A stretch of 64,000 bases of DNA, taken from NCBI GenBank assembly GCA_017452945.1, contig JAFTLD010000029.1:1-64000 (forward strand), read 5' to 3'. Below, piece after piece: positions 16,026 to 25,050 of this stretch. Source of the DNA: Clostridia bacterium. GTDB taxonomy: Bacteria > Bacillota_A > Clostridia > Oscillospirales > CAG-272. The notes beneath the pieces were generated by a model, which saw nothing but the letters and a program-made list of their open reading frames with translations, had not been told where the DNA came from and made no database searches. How positions within the stretch are numbered: position 1 is the stretch's first letter; the number at the start of each line of letters is the position of its first letter. The position numbers and the translations under genes were made by a program.

Positions 16026-18395
16026 TTATTTTGTAGTTTGTTCAACTCGGGTTGCAAGAAGAACACGAACTGCATGGAGATAATCATCATCATTGGTATA
16101 CGTAATGATGTCGGTTGTAACCATTGCGACCATTTCTTCAGCAGCCTGTTCTCCTGCGCCTTGTTCCAGCATAGTAAGCATTTGGTAATCCTGAATGCCC
16201 AAACGGATATTTTCCAATCTGAAGGAAGACACAGGCTCATAAACACCAACCTCTGCACCGCTGTATAGCAGAACACCGTCTCCATATACGCTTGTAATAA
16301 CAGTAGAGGCCAGATCGTTATAAGGATCCGATGACCAATATGTAGATCCCCAATACAACACACCGGTAGCGTCCGTCATCTTACACTGCCAGATAGATAC
16401 GACAGGTTCGGTCCCGTCTCCTGTTGCCAGCCAGTTTGCATAGGGCTGATTAGGCTCCCAGCAGAAATACAACCATAACTCATCGCCGCCTGCAACCTCA
16501 GCCTTCATTCTTTCCTCAAACGTTCCGTACTGTTGATCCTGCAGCAAAGTTGTCAGATACTGAGCGCCGCTTATAATGCTCTTTTCCCTGGGAGTAAATG
16601 CAAAAACTTTTGTACACCAAATCTGCGTGTAAGGCTGCATAAAGGAGATTTGATCCACACCGTCAATGTTAATGTTGGTAAAGAAGGGAGAAATTTGTCT
16701 GTAACCGGGATAGTTGCTTGCCAATCGTTCACCGTTGGATCGCAAAGCGTACAGCAGCTCTGCGTTAGTGGGCTCATCTACGTAGTAGAAGTACCCTTTA
16801 TCCAGCCACTCTTGCTTTTGCGAAAGCAATGCGTAAGCCCCCGCTTCGTCTCCACCGTTGCTTTCCTTGATGCTGAAAGAAGTGACTCTGGGGTTATCAA
16901 GGTATTCCGTTACGCGACTATCCCACAAAGAATACGGCAGATTGTAGCAGGAAATACGGTTTTCCAACATGAAATCATAATAAATCTTATAGATATCTTC
17001 AGCAGAATAATCATTCATTCCTTTTTGCGCATAGGAATTGGATATGACCCACGGAGACATTTGCACAGCAGTTTTGAGCGCGGTTTTCTCGGACAAAGAA
17101 AAGTCATATACCTTTGTATACACATTTGCGGTCTTGATGCAAGCGTTTGTTTCAGCATCGTAGATATAAACGGTTGCACTGTACAAACCGGCAGGCTGAT
17201 TTTCTTCTGCCCATACCTTGAGCACAAAGCCTTGCGAATTGTTCTTGGCAACTTCGACACTTCCATTCACAGGCGGCAAAGCATCAGGAACCCAATCATT
17301 CCCGATCTTGACGTAATGTTCGCGCAAAAGCTTTGTGGTCAGCACGTTACCGTTTCCATCTGACATATCGGTGATTTCAATACGAATATTTCTTTCGGAT
17401 TGTGTAGGAGCAACGAAAATCTGGCAGTTTTCTATAGAGTTCCCTGCCATATGGATCACATAGGTGTTAAGATCCGAAGGGATAATATCATCGCGATAGG
17501 TCTTTTCGGTCATATGGTCAAACCACAAAAGTACCGAAGCATCCTCGTCCGTCGCGGTCAGCTTGTCGTAGTTGACGCCATCCACCGTTGGCTCCTTGAG
17601 ATCCGAATTCTGACCGGGACGAGTCATATCAATATCAAAATTCTCATATGCCTCAGCAGCGGTTTTATACATGTCAATAGATGCAATATATACCGTTTCT
17701 CCTCCACCGGAAGGCGCGGTCAAAAAATCGAAACGGAACATATTGATTTTTCCCTCCCAACCGGGGGCTTGCGACAGGGCGTATATGACGTATTGCCAAT
17801 CGGTATTGGTTTGATCAAAGGTTGCCACTTTACTGTAGCCACCAACAGGGCCGGATGTTTTGCCCGCTGCATAAAACAGCTCAAAACCGTCGCCGGTCAC
17901 GTTTTCCGCCTTGATCTTCAGTACAATGTATTTATAGTCATCGGCACTGACAGCGGTCAGACCGAATTTCCTCATGTAGTCCTTATAACTGAGCATGATA
18001 AAAGGATCGTTGGCACCATCCTTGGTGGTCAGCTTAAGCACATAGTTACATTCCGCATCTTTAACGATCTCATAATCACACTGATTCGCATTGGTCAGCA
18101 TCTTTTTCCAGTTAAAGGATTCCTGTCCGGTAAAGGTAACATGTGTTGCATCCATAGGATCATTCCATTCATTTGCTGTGGTTTCTTCCACGGTCGTTGT
18201 TTCTTCGGTAGTTTGCTCCGTGCTATCATCATCAGCAGGTTCTGTTGATTCCGCAGGGTCAGACGTCACCTGCTCAAATGAGGGGTCACTACTGTCTACG
18301 GGATCCCCGGTCTGTCCGGGTGTGCAGGCAGCTAACAGTACCGCCCCAAAAATCAAGACAGACAACAGAATCAAAAGCCACTTGTTACTTTTCAT
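16026..18395 (-). CDS. Secreted lipoprotein with GH123-like (DUF4091-like) C-terminal domain
   Basis: About 789 residues. A lipoprotein signal ends in LLAAC (Cys24), followed by a low-complexity linker rich in D, E, S and T. The middle part contains beta-sandwich segments (about 70-400). The C-terminal half has the glycoside-hydrolase-like layout seen with DUF4091/GH123: YYVDEPT (about 535), WLYFCWEPNQPYANW, WQCKMTDATGVLYWGSTYW and LENIRLGIQDYQMLTMLE. GH123 enzymes act on N-acetylhexosaminides; activity here is not shown. The ATG at 18395 follows AAGGGGG, so the upstream ATG at 18413 is less likely. It starts 15 bp after pncB, so it is probably co-transcribed with it. Confidence 0.75.
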   Translation of the reverse strand: MKSNKWLLILLSVLIFGAVLLAACTPGQTGDPVDSSDPSFEQVTSDPAESTEPADDDSTEQTTEETTTVEETTANEWNDPMDATHVTFTGQESFNWKKMLTNANQCDYEIVKDAECNYVLKLTTKDGANDPFIMLSYKDYMRKFGLTAVSADDYKYIVLKIKAENVTGDGFELFYAAGKTSGPVGGYSKVATFDQTNTDWQYVIYALSQAPGWEGKINMFRFDFLTAPSGGGETVYIASIDMYKTAAEAYENFDIDMTRPGQNSDLKEPTVDGVNYDKLTATDEDASVLLWFDHMTEKTYRDDIIPSDLNTYVIHMAGNSIENCQIFVAPTQSERNIRIEITDMSDGNGNVLTTKLLREHYVKIGNDWVPDALPPVNGSVEVAKNNSQGFVLKVWAEENQPAGLYSATVYIYDAETNACIKTANVYTKVYDFSLSEKTALKTAVQMSPWVISNSYAQKGMNDYSAEDIYKIYYDFMLENRISCYNLPYSLWDSRVTEYLDNPRVTSFSIKESNGGDEAGAYALLSQKQEWLDKGYFYYVDEPTNAELLYALRSNGERLASNYPGYRQISPFFTNINIDGVDQISFMQPYTQIWCTKVFAFTPREKSIISGAQYLTTLLQDQQYGTFEERMKAEVAGGDELWLYFCWEPNQPYANWLATGDGTEPVVSIWQCKMTDATGVLYWGSTYWSSDPYNDLASTVITSVYGDGVLLYSGAEVGVYEPVSSFRLENIRLGIQDYQMLTMLEQGAGEQAAEEMVAMVTTDIITYTNDDDYLHAVRVLLATRVEQTTK

Positions 18396-18409
18396 ACAGA
18401 CATCCCCCT

Positions 18410-19858
18410 TCATCGATTCTTATTTCTCAGCATCTCATGCTTGACATCCCAAAGCTTTTGTGAAAGGTCAACGTAATACTTATGCGGATTTGTGAATCTG
18501 CGTACCTCTTCCCACATGCCCGCAATCTCTTGCTGACAATGTGCTTTGATGACTTCAATGTCGGGCAACTCATACACTTGTTGGCCGTCCTTGAAAATCG
18601 GCACCATCAGCTCAGTAGCGGTATAGTCGGTCATAACCTTGCGCTTCCAAGTGTGCTCGGGATCAAAAATCTCATATGGCTGTGAATCGTCGATCATCTC
18701 ATCATGCAGACAGATCACGTCCGCCTCTGCCTTCCCTGTACTTCTGCCGCGCAATCTGTAAATCTTCTTGAAATGCGGTGTTGTGATCTTACCAACGTTT
18801 TCGCTGATCTTGATCTTTGGCTGAATCGTGCCGTCCTCTTTTTCGACAGCGACAAGTTTGTAAACACCTCCGAACACAGGCGCACTGAGAGATGTGATCA
18901 ATCTTTCACCCACGCCAAACGCGTCCACACATGCGCCCTGACGGATCAGTTCTCGGATAATGTACTCATCAAGCGAGTTGGAAACCACGATCTTACATTC
19001 TGTCCAACCGGCAGCGTCCAACATCTCTCTGACCTTCTGGGACAAATAAGTAATATCACCGGAGTCCAATCTGACACCGCACCGGGTAATACCAAGAGGC
19101 TTAAGAACCTCATTAAATGCGCGGATGGCATTGGGCACACCGGATTCGAGTACATTGTAGGTGTCGATCAACAACGTTGCATTATCGGGATAAATGCTGC
19201 AATACGTCTTAAAAGCCGTATATTCATCGTCAAACATCTGAACCCATGAATGGGCCATGGTACCGGTTGCGGGAACACCGTATGCAATATCCGAGATCGT
19301 GCAAGCAGTACCCGAGCAGCCACCGATATACGCAGCTCGCGCACCCAGAATCGCAGCGTCACTTCCCTGCGCACGTCTGGAACCGAATTCACTGATCGGT
19401 CTGCCCTTGGCAGCTCGTGCCAATCTTGATGCTTTGGTGGCAATCAGCGATTGATGATTGATCATCATGAGAATGTACGTTTCAATAAACTGAGCTTCGA
19501 TGGCTTTCGCACGCACAGTCATCAAAGGTTCACCCGGAAATACGACCGTCCCCTCAGGAATCGCCCAGATATCTCCCGAGAATTTGAAATCCTTCAGGTA
19601 TTCCAGAAATTCTTCCGAAAAGCAATTTCTGCTGCGCAGATAATCGATATCCTGCTCGTCGAAATGCAGATTGTTGATATACTCCACAACCTGCTCAAGC
19701 CCTGCAACTATTGCATAACCGCCGTTGTCGGGATTAGACCTGTAAAACACGTCAAAATACGTGATCTTGTCCTTGAATCCACAAGAGAAATAGCCGTTAC
19801 TCATGGTCAGCTCATAAAAGTCACACAGCATTGTCAGATTTCTTGATATGTCTTTCAT
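18410..19858 (-). CDS. pncB: Nicotinate phosphoribosyltransferase
   Basis: 482 residues. N-terminal LCDFYELTMSNGYF, FDVFYRSNPDNGGYAI and the central EFGSRRAQGSDAAILGARAAYIGG stretch are family signatures; CGVRLDSGD and FGVGERL line the phosphate-binding region. It converts nicotinate and PRPP to nicotinate mononucleotide in the NAD salvage route. It is transcribed away from nadE, which performs the last step of NAD synthesis; the 216-bp gap contains a promoter for each gene, implying possible joint control of NAD supply. Confidence 0.95.
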   Translation of the reverse strand: MKDISRNLTMLCDFYELTMSNGYFSCGFKDKITYFDVFYRSNPDNGGYAIVAGLEQVVEYINNLHFDEQDIDYLRSRNCFSEEFLEYLKDFKFSGDIWAIPEGTVVFPGEPLMTVRAKAIEAQFIETYILMMINHQSLIATKASRLARAAKGRPISEFGSRRAQGSDAAILGARAAYIGGCSGTACTISDIAYGVPATGTMAHSWVQMFDDEYTAFKTYCSIYPDNATLLIDTYNVLESGVPNAIRAFNEVLKPLGITRCGVRLDSGDITYLSQKVREMLDAAGWTECKIVVSNSLDEYIIRELIRQGACVDAFGVGERLITSLSAPVFGGVYKLVAVEKEDGTIQPKIKISENVGKITTPHFKKIYRLRGRSTGKAEADVICLHDEMIDDSQPYEIFDPEHTWKRKVMTDYTATELMVPIFKDGQQVYELPDIEVIKAHCQQEIAGMWEEVRRFTNPHKYYVDLSQKLWDVKHEMLRNKNR

Positions 19859-19893
19859 TTTTCAGATCCTTCTTCCTGTAATTATTAGCTTTT

Positions 19894-19922
19894 ATTATAA
19901 CAAACATGGCTATAAAAGTCAA
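19894..19922 (-). promoter_or_regulatory. Sigma-A promoter of pncB
   Basis: On the minus strand TTGACT (19922-19917) and TATAAT (19899-19894) with a 17-bp spacer, 36 bp upstream of the pncB start. Confidence 0.85.
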
Positions 19923-20013
19923 TGAAATTCCCAATATTTTCGTAAGCATAAGCTCATTTTACTCACTTTTCATTCACGTAAAAGCAGCGAATATGTTTTT
20001 TTGGTGATTTTTC

Positions 20014-20042
20014 TTGCAATTATTGGATTCCCGTGTTATAAT
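20014..20042 (+). promoter_or_regulatory. Sigma-A promoter of nadE
   Basis: TTGCAA (20014-20019) and TATAAT (20037-20042) with a 17-bp spacer, 32 bp before the nadE ATG. The GGAGG ribosome site is at 20065-20069. Between this promoter and that of pncB there are about 90 bp that could hold a shared operator; I see no clear palindrome there. Confidence 0.85.
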
Positions 20043-20074
20043 ATACATACGAATGTTAAATTTCGGAGGTTTCT

Positions 20075-21967
20075 ATGAAACACGGATTCGTAAAGGTTGC
20101 AGCGGCATCGCCTGCCATAAGGCTTGCAGATTGCAACCATAATGCACAAATACTGGCAAGTGTTGCCCGCCAAGCTTGCGAGCAGGATGGCGTACGCATC
20201 CTGTTATTTCCCGAGCTTTGTCTGACAGGAGCGACCTGCGGGGATCTCTTTTTTCAGAACACGCTGATCAAGAGTGCTAAGAATGCCCTTGCGGCATATC
20301 TGGAACTGACTGCCGATCTGGATATGGTCAGCATCGTGGGCTTGCCTGTAACCATGAACGGAAAGCTTTATGACTGTGCCGCTGTTTGTTCGGGCGGTAC
20401 ACTGCTGGGCATTGTTCCCGCTCAGAACCCCGACAGCAGGCACTTTGCTACACTACGTGACTCATCTTACGCGTTTGATGCATTCAGCGACGGCATGCAG
20501 ATATGTAATTTTGGAAACAACACTGTCTTCTCCTGCTCCGAACTTCCCGAGTTAAAAATCGGTGTTTGTGTGGGCAATGGTGACGTGGAAGAACTTTGCG
20601 CTGCCGGTGCGACTCTGATCTGCAGACTTGATGCAACTCCCACACGCGTTGGTCTTGACAAAACAGTCATTACAAGTTCGCAATATTTGTCCGAAGCGAA
20701 CCATTGCGCGTATCTGTATTGCAACGCAGGCAGAGGCGAATCCACCACAGATGCCGCTTACGGAGCGCATGCCGTGATAGCTGAGAACGGCAGCCTGCTT
20801 GCGTGCCGTAAGCCCTTTGATTTTGATCGCGATTATATCGCTACCGAGATCGACGTACACATGTTGACCAGTGAGCGTTGCAGGGATACTGCATTTACCA
20901 ATATGACAGGAAATCGCGAATATGCGGAGATTGATTTTAACCTTTCTTACTGCGAAACGGAATTAACAAGGCAAGTGGACAGCCTCCCCTTTATACCTTC
21001 TGACAAGATCGATTTTGAAACCATTTTACGCATTCAGTCCGAGGGCTTGCGTGCAAGAATCAAGGCTGCACATGCAGATACGCTTGTTTTGGGCATTTCG
21101 GGCGGACTTGATTCCACACTCGCACTTTTGGTTGCCGTGGATGCGTTAAAATCCTTGGATATGCCGGCAAACAAGCTGATCGCGATCACCATGCCGGGTT
21201 TTGGTACGACAAGCAGAACCAAAAACAACGCGACCGTGCTTTGTGAGCAGTTGGGCGTTGATTTCCGCGAGATTCCGATCGGTGAGTCGGTTGCACTGCA
21301 CTTCAAAGATATCGGACACGATCCTTCCAATCACAACGTCGTATATGAAAACTGCCAAGCAAGAGAGCGCACGCAGGTGATTATGGACGTAGCAAACGGC
21401 TGTAACGGCCTTGTCGTTGGCACAGGCGACCTTTCCGAATCGGTGCTTGGCTGGGCTACCTACAATGGCGATCATATGTCTAACTACAGCGTCAACTGTG
21501 GCGTCCCTAAAACTCTCGTTCGCAGACTTGTTGCTCACGCTGCAGACGTTTACAGAGAACAGGGACAAAATGCTCTTGCAGACGCACTTTACGATGTGCT
21601 TGGCACACCTGTAAGTCCAGAACTGCTCCCTGCGAATGAAAACGGCAGCATTGCGCAAAAGACCGAGGATCTTGTCGGACCTTACGAGCTGCACGATTTC
21701 TTCATCTATTATGCCCTGCGCTACGGTTTCGGGCCTCAAAAGCTCTACAGACTTGCCGTATACGCATTTGACGGCGCATATGACAATGCGGAGATCATAA
21801 AATGGCTTAAGGTATTTGCGTGTCGCTTCTTCACTCAGCAATTCAAACGATCCTGTATGCCGGACGGACCCGCTGTATATTCAGTGACCGTTTCTCCCAG
21901 AGGAGGGTTGTGCATGCCCTCAGATGCCGCTTATGCACTGTGGATTAGCGAAATTGATTCTCTTTGA
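20075..21967 (+). CDS. nadE: Glutamine-dependent NAD+ synthase
   Basis: 630 residues with two domains. The N-terminal nitrilase-type glutaminase (about 1-280) has LLFPELCLTGATCGDLF containing its catalytic Glu. The C-terminal synthetase has the PP-loop LGISGGLDSTLALLV (about 342) and GTGDLSESVLGWATYNGDHMSNY. The enzyme amidates nicotinate adenine dinucleotide to NAD+ using ammonia from glutamine. It is divergent from pncB, with which it forms a short NAD salvage set. The adenylyltransferase nadD is not in the window. Confidence 0.95.
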   Translation: MKHGFVKVAAASPAIRLADCNHNAQILASVARQACEQDGVRILLFPELCLTGATCGDLFFQNTLIKSAKNALAAYLELTADLDMVSIVGLPVTMNGKLYDCAAVCSGGTLLGIVPAQNPDSRHFATLRDSSYAFDAFSDGMQICNFGNNTVFSCSELPELKIGVCVGNGDVEELCAAGATLICRLDATPTRVGLDKTVITSSQYLSEANHCAYLYCNAGRGESTTDAAYGAHAVIAENGSLLACRKPFDFDRDYIATEIDVHMLTSERCRDTAFTNMTGNREYAEIDFNLSYCETELTRQVDSLPFIPSDKIDFETILRIQSEGLRARIKAAHADTLVLGISGGLDSTLALLVAVDALKSLDMPANKLIAITMPGFGTTSRTKNNATVLCEQLGVDFREIPIGESVALHFKDIGHDPSNHNVVYENCQARERTQVIMDVANGCNGLVVGTGDLSESVLGWATYNGDHMSNYSVNCGVPKTLVRRLVAHAADVYREQGQNALADALYDVLGTPVSPELLPANENGSIAQKTEDLVGPYELHDFFIYYALRYGFGPQKLYRLAVYAFDGAYDNAEIIKWLKVFACRFFTQQFKRSCMPDGPAVYSVTVSPRGGLCMPSDAAYALWISEIDSL

Positions 21968-22024
21968 TATTCCTTGCATGTTTGAAACAAAGCAAACATT
22001 TAAACAAAAGAAAGAGGTGTTTTT

Positions 22025-23470
22025 ATGAACAATCCTTCAAGTTGGGATTTCACACTGGCCAATTATGATGCTGTTTGGGGATTTGTCGTTCAGCTGGGAC
22101 TTTTACTCCTGTTTTTGATGTTAGGAAACATTCTCAGACGTAAAATTCCCTTGTTCCGCAACTGCCTGATTCCGTCAGCTTTGCTTGGTGGCGGCATGCT
22201 TTTACTTGTAGATATCATCTGCAAGCAGTTTTTCGAATTCACTTTGGTTGACAACAGGCTCATGCAGGTCATCACGTACCATTGCTTAGCCATTGGCTTT
22301 GCTTCGATGTCGTTGAAAACAGAAAAAAGCACCCACAAAACCAACAAAGCGCAAATTGTAGAGTTTGGCGCGTTGCAAGGTGGCTCTTATATGCTGCAAG
22401 CCTTTGTCGGCCTTGGCATCACGATTATTCTGTTTTTGATAACACAACACGGTCAGAATGTCATTTCTTATATTTGCGGTCTGATCTTGCCGTTGGCCTT
22501 CGGTCAAGGTCCCGGAAATGCACTGAGCTGGGATATCAATTTTACAAATCTTCCTGTAACGCAATTCGCAGGCAACGGCAGCTTTGGCCTTTCACTTGCT
22601 TCCATCGGATTCGTTGTCGCCTCGGTATTCGGAGTTCTGTATATCAACATTCATAAAAGACGCGGCAATCTTCACGTTCGTAAATCCAATCCATCAGATG
22701 AAATTGTTGACCAAACCAATCCCAGCGGAGAGGAAATTCCCGACAACGAATCGGTAGATAAGTTCACGCTTCAAGTGGGATTTGTGGCACTGGCATACGC
22801 CCTTTCCTTTGGTTTGATGTTCCTGTTAGGAAAACTGTCCGCCTTTACCAACAGCATTGCGTGGGGCTTCAACTTCCTGTGGGCATCCCTTGCGGCTATG
22901 CTGATCAAGTTCATTGTCAAGCAGCTTCGCAAGCGCAAGCAGATGAGCCGAGAGTATATCAACAATTATCAAATGGATCGTATCTCCGGTTTCTCCTTTG
23001 ACCTGATGATCGTCGCAGGTGTCGCTGCTATTGAAATCAACGACATTCAAAGATACATTCTCCCCATCGTAATTCTCAGTCTTATTGGTACAATCATCAC
23101 TTACATTTACATCCGATTGGTAGCTAAGGAATGCTTTAAGGGCTTTGAGCATGAGTTCTTCCTGATGAGCTTTGGCACTATGACAGGTACTGCATCAAAC
23201 GGTATGATCCTGATGAAAGAGATCGACCCCGGTCTGCGTACTCCGACTTCAAGCCTCTATATTCTTTCCAACTTCCCTGCCATGGTCATGATCGCGCCCC
23301 TGCTGCTGTTCTTAAGCTTTGCAGCGCAATCTTTGACCAACGCAATCATTGCTTTTGGAATTTTCTTCGGGTTGTGGCTGATCTACACGATTTATCTGTT
23401 CCGTAGGAAAATTTTCAGAAAGCACTATAAAAACAAACCCGCGCCCGTCTGGGAAGACGAGGCTGCGTAA
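22025..23470 (+). CDS. GltS-type sodium:glutamate symporter family protein
   Basis: 481 residues with about 11 hydrophobic segments arranged in two halves. Features shared with the GltS family include IPSALLGGGMLL, VEFGALQGGSYMLQAFVGLG, PLAFGQGPGNALSW and, in the second half, GTMTGTASNGMILMKEID. A hydrophilic loop rich in D, N, E and S (about 215-245) separates the halves. It begins 57 bp after nadE with an AGAGGTG ribosome site, so it may be co-transcribed. Glutamate uptake is the family function, but its substrate here could be another dicarboxylic amino acid. Confidence 0.82.
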   Translation: MNNPSSWDFTLANYDAVWGFVVQLGLLLLFLMLGNILRRKIPLFRNCLIPSALLGGGMLLLVDIICKQFFEFTLVDNRLMQVITYHCLAIGFASMSLKTEKSTHKTNKAQIVEFGALQGGSYMLQAFVGLGITIILFLITQHGQNVISYICGLILPLAFGQGPGNALSWDINFTNLPVTQFAGNGSFGLSLASIGFVVASVFGVLYINIHKRRGNLHVRKSNPSDEIVDQTNPSGEEIPDNESVDKFTLQVGFVALAYALSFGLMFLLGKLSAFTNSIAWGFNFLWASLAAMLIKFIVKQLRKRKQMSREYINNYQMDRISGFSFDLMIVAGVAAIEINDIQRYILPIVILSLIGTIITYIYIRLVAKECFKGFEHEFFLMSFGTMTGTASNGMILMKEIDPGLRTPTSSLYILSNFPAMVMIAPLLLFLSFAAQSLTNAIIAFGIFFGLWLIYTIYLFRRKIFRKHYKNKPAPVWEDEAA

Positions 23471-23492
23471 TAGTTCGTTTTTCGCCATACGC

Positions 23493-23535
23493 AAATCCAA
23501 GTGCCGTCCGAAACGGATGGCACTTGGATTTTTTG
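23493..23535 (+). terminator. Rho-independent terminator after the GltS-type gene
   Basis: A long stem (AATCCAAGTGCC-TCCG paired with CGGA-GGCACTTGGATT, one mismatch, 3-nt loop) followed by TTTTTT. It ends the nadE-symporter transcript. Confidence 0.9.
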
Positions 23536-23587
23536 ACGTTGAAATGCAACGAATCAGGAAAAATTTCCTCTTTTTTCAAAAAACATC

Positions 23588-23616
23588 TTGCAAAACACGC
23601 AAGAATACTGTATAAT
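23588..23616 (+). promoter_or_regulatory. Sigma-A promoter of rhaA
   Basis: TTGCAA (23588-23593) and TATAAT (23611-23616), 17-bp spacer. The 55-bp leader leads to an AGGAGGA ribosome site at 23664-23670. No operator is evident by eye. Confidence 0.85.
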
Positions 23617-23677
23617 GTATCTTGACTATATATGTTCTCTAAAAAATGTACATATATCAATTCAGGAGGAAACACAA

Positions 23678-24922
23678 ATGAATCAACGCTATGAATCCGC
23701 AAAGCAGATCTACGCTAAGTACGGTGTTGACACCGAGGCTGCGATCTCCAAGCTTTCCGACATTCGCATTTCCATGCACTGCTGGCAGGCAGACGACGTT
23801 CTCGGTTTCGAGAACAACGGCCCTCTGACCGGCGGTATTCAGACCACCGGTAACTACCCCGGCAGAGCAACCGGTCCCGATCAGCTGTTTGCTGACCTTG
23901 AGAAGGCTCTTTCTCTGATTCCCGGTACCCACAAGCTCAACGTTCACGCTAACTACGCTATCTTCGAGGACGGCGAGTTTGCTGACAGAGACGCTCTGGA
24001 GCCCAAGCACTTCCAGAAGTGGGTTGACTTCGCTAAGAAGCACGGCATGGGCCTGGACTTCAACCCCACCTACTTCTCTCACCCCAAGGCGAACGGCCTG
24101 ACTCTCTCTTCCCCCGATGAAGAGATCAGAAAGTTCTGGGTAAGACACGGTATCTGCTGCATGAAGATCGCTGAATACTTCGCAAACGAAACCGGCTATC
24201 CCTGCGTAATCAACTTCTGGACCGGCGACGGCTTCAAGGATATTCCCGCTGACCGTATGGGTCCCCGTATGAGATATGCTCAGTCCCTGGACGAGATCCT
24301 GGCTTGCGGTTATGACAAGACCAAGGTTTACCCCTGCGTAGAGTCCAAGGTATTCGGTATCGGCGTTGAGTCCTACACCGTAGGCTCCGGTGAGTTCGCT
24401 CTGTCCTATGCTCTGTCCCGCGGTATCGTTCCGCTGTTCGACAACGGTCACTACCATCCCACCGAGGTCGTTTACGACAAGCTGCCCGCAATGCTCTGCT
24501 TCTCCGAGAAGCTGGCTATGCACATCACCAGACCCATCCGTTGGGACTCTGACCACGTTGTTAACTTCGACGACGACACCAGAGAGATGATGATGGAAGT
24601 TGTTCGCTGCGATGCTCTTGACAGAGTATTCCTGGCTACCGACTACTTTGACGCTTCTATCAACCGTGTAGCTGCTCTGGTTATCGGTATGAGAAGCGTT
24701 CAGAAGGCTCTGCTCTACGCTCTGCTTTCTCCCAATGCCGAGATGAAGGCTCTGCAGGATGCTGGCAACACCACCAAGCTGATGATGCTGCGTGAGGAAG
24801 TCAAGACCCTGCCCTTCGGTGACATCTGGATGGAATTCTGCGAGAGAAATAACGTTTGCGGTTGCTCTTGCTGGTTCAAGGAGATCGAGGAGTACGAGGC
24901 TGAGGTTCTCTCCAAGAGATAA
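23678..24922 (+). CDS. rhaA: L-rhamnose isomerase
   Basis: 414 residues, a typical RhaA length. Family motifs: ISMHCWQADDVLGFE, GGIQTTGNYPGRA, LEKALSLIPGTHKLNVHANYA, and the metal-ligand regions LFDNGHYHPTE and RPIRWDSDHVV. It isomerises L-rhamnose to L-rhamnulose with Mn2+. The ATG at 23678 follows AGGAGGA. The gene is monocistronic here, between its own promoter and terminator; rhaB, rhaD and a rhamnose regulator are not in the window. Codon use is strikingly biased to GAC, AAG, GAG, CTG and GGT/GGC, unlike the histidine operon, which suggests very high expression. Confidence 0.96.
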   Translation: MNQRYESAKQIYAKYGVDTEAAISKLSDIRISMHCWQADDVLGFENNGPLTGGIQTTGNYPGRATGPDQLFADLEKALSLIPGTHKLNVHANYAIFEDGEFADRDALEPKHFQKWVDFAKKHGMGLDFNPTYFSHPKANGLTLSSPDEEIRKFWVRHGICCMKIAEYFANETGYPCVINFWTGDGFKDIPADRMGPRMRYAQSLDEILACGYDKTKVYPCVESKVFGIGVESYTVGSGEFALSYALSRGIVPLFDNGHYHPTEVVYDKLPAMLCFSEKLAMHITRPIRWDSDHVVNFDDDTREMMMEVVRCDALDRVFLATDYFDASINRVAALVIGMRSVQKALLYALLSPNAEMKALQDAGNTTKLMMLREEVKTLPFGDIWMEFCERNNVCGCSCWFKEIEEYEAEVLSKR

Positions 24923-24941
24923 TTTGCCAAATACATATCAC

Positions 24942-24975
24942 AAAAGCTCTGCTTCGGCAGAGCTTTTGTTTTGTT
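24942..24975 (+). terminator. Rho-independent terminator after rhaA
   Basis: An 11-bp perfect stem, AAAAGCTCTGC with GCAGAGCTTTT, closed by a TTCG tetraloop and followed by a T-rich tail (TGTTTTGTTT). Confidence 0.92.
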
Positions 24976-24994
24976 TATTAATAAAGAGTCCGTA

Positions 24995-25023
24995 TTGACA
25001 ACCAATCCGTTTTTATGTATAAT
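24995..25023 (+). promoter_or_regulatory. Consensus sigma-A promoter of the 1130-residue lipoprotein gene
   Basis: TTGACA (24995-25000) and TATAAT (25018-25023) with a 17-bp spacer, a perfect match to the housekeeping consensus. It starts just 20 bp after the rhaA terminator. Its -10 box rules out the upstream ATG at 25015 as the translation start. Confidence 0.9.
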
Positions 25024-25050
25024 ATATACAGTATTTTATGGAGGTACGTT

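Noticed and set aside
23588..23677. 30-residue N-terminal extension of RhaA from an upstream TTG
   Set aside because: The TTG is the -35 box of the rhaA promoter; the ATG at 23678 has a strong ribosome site and gives the normal family length.
25015..25050. Upstream start of the 1130-residue lipoprotein
   Set aside because: That ATG lies in the spacer of a consensus promoter, while the ATG at 25051 follows GGAGGT and begins a proper signal peptide.
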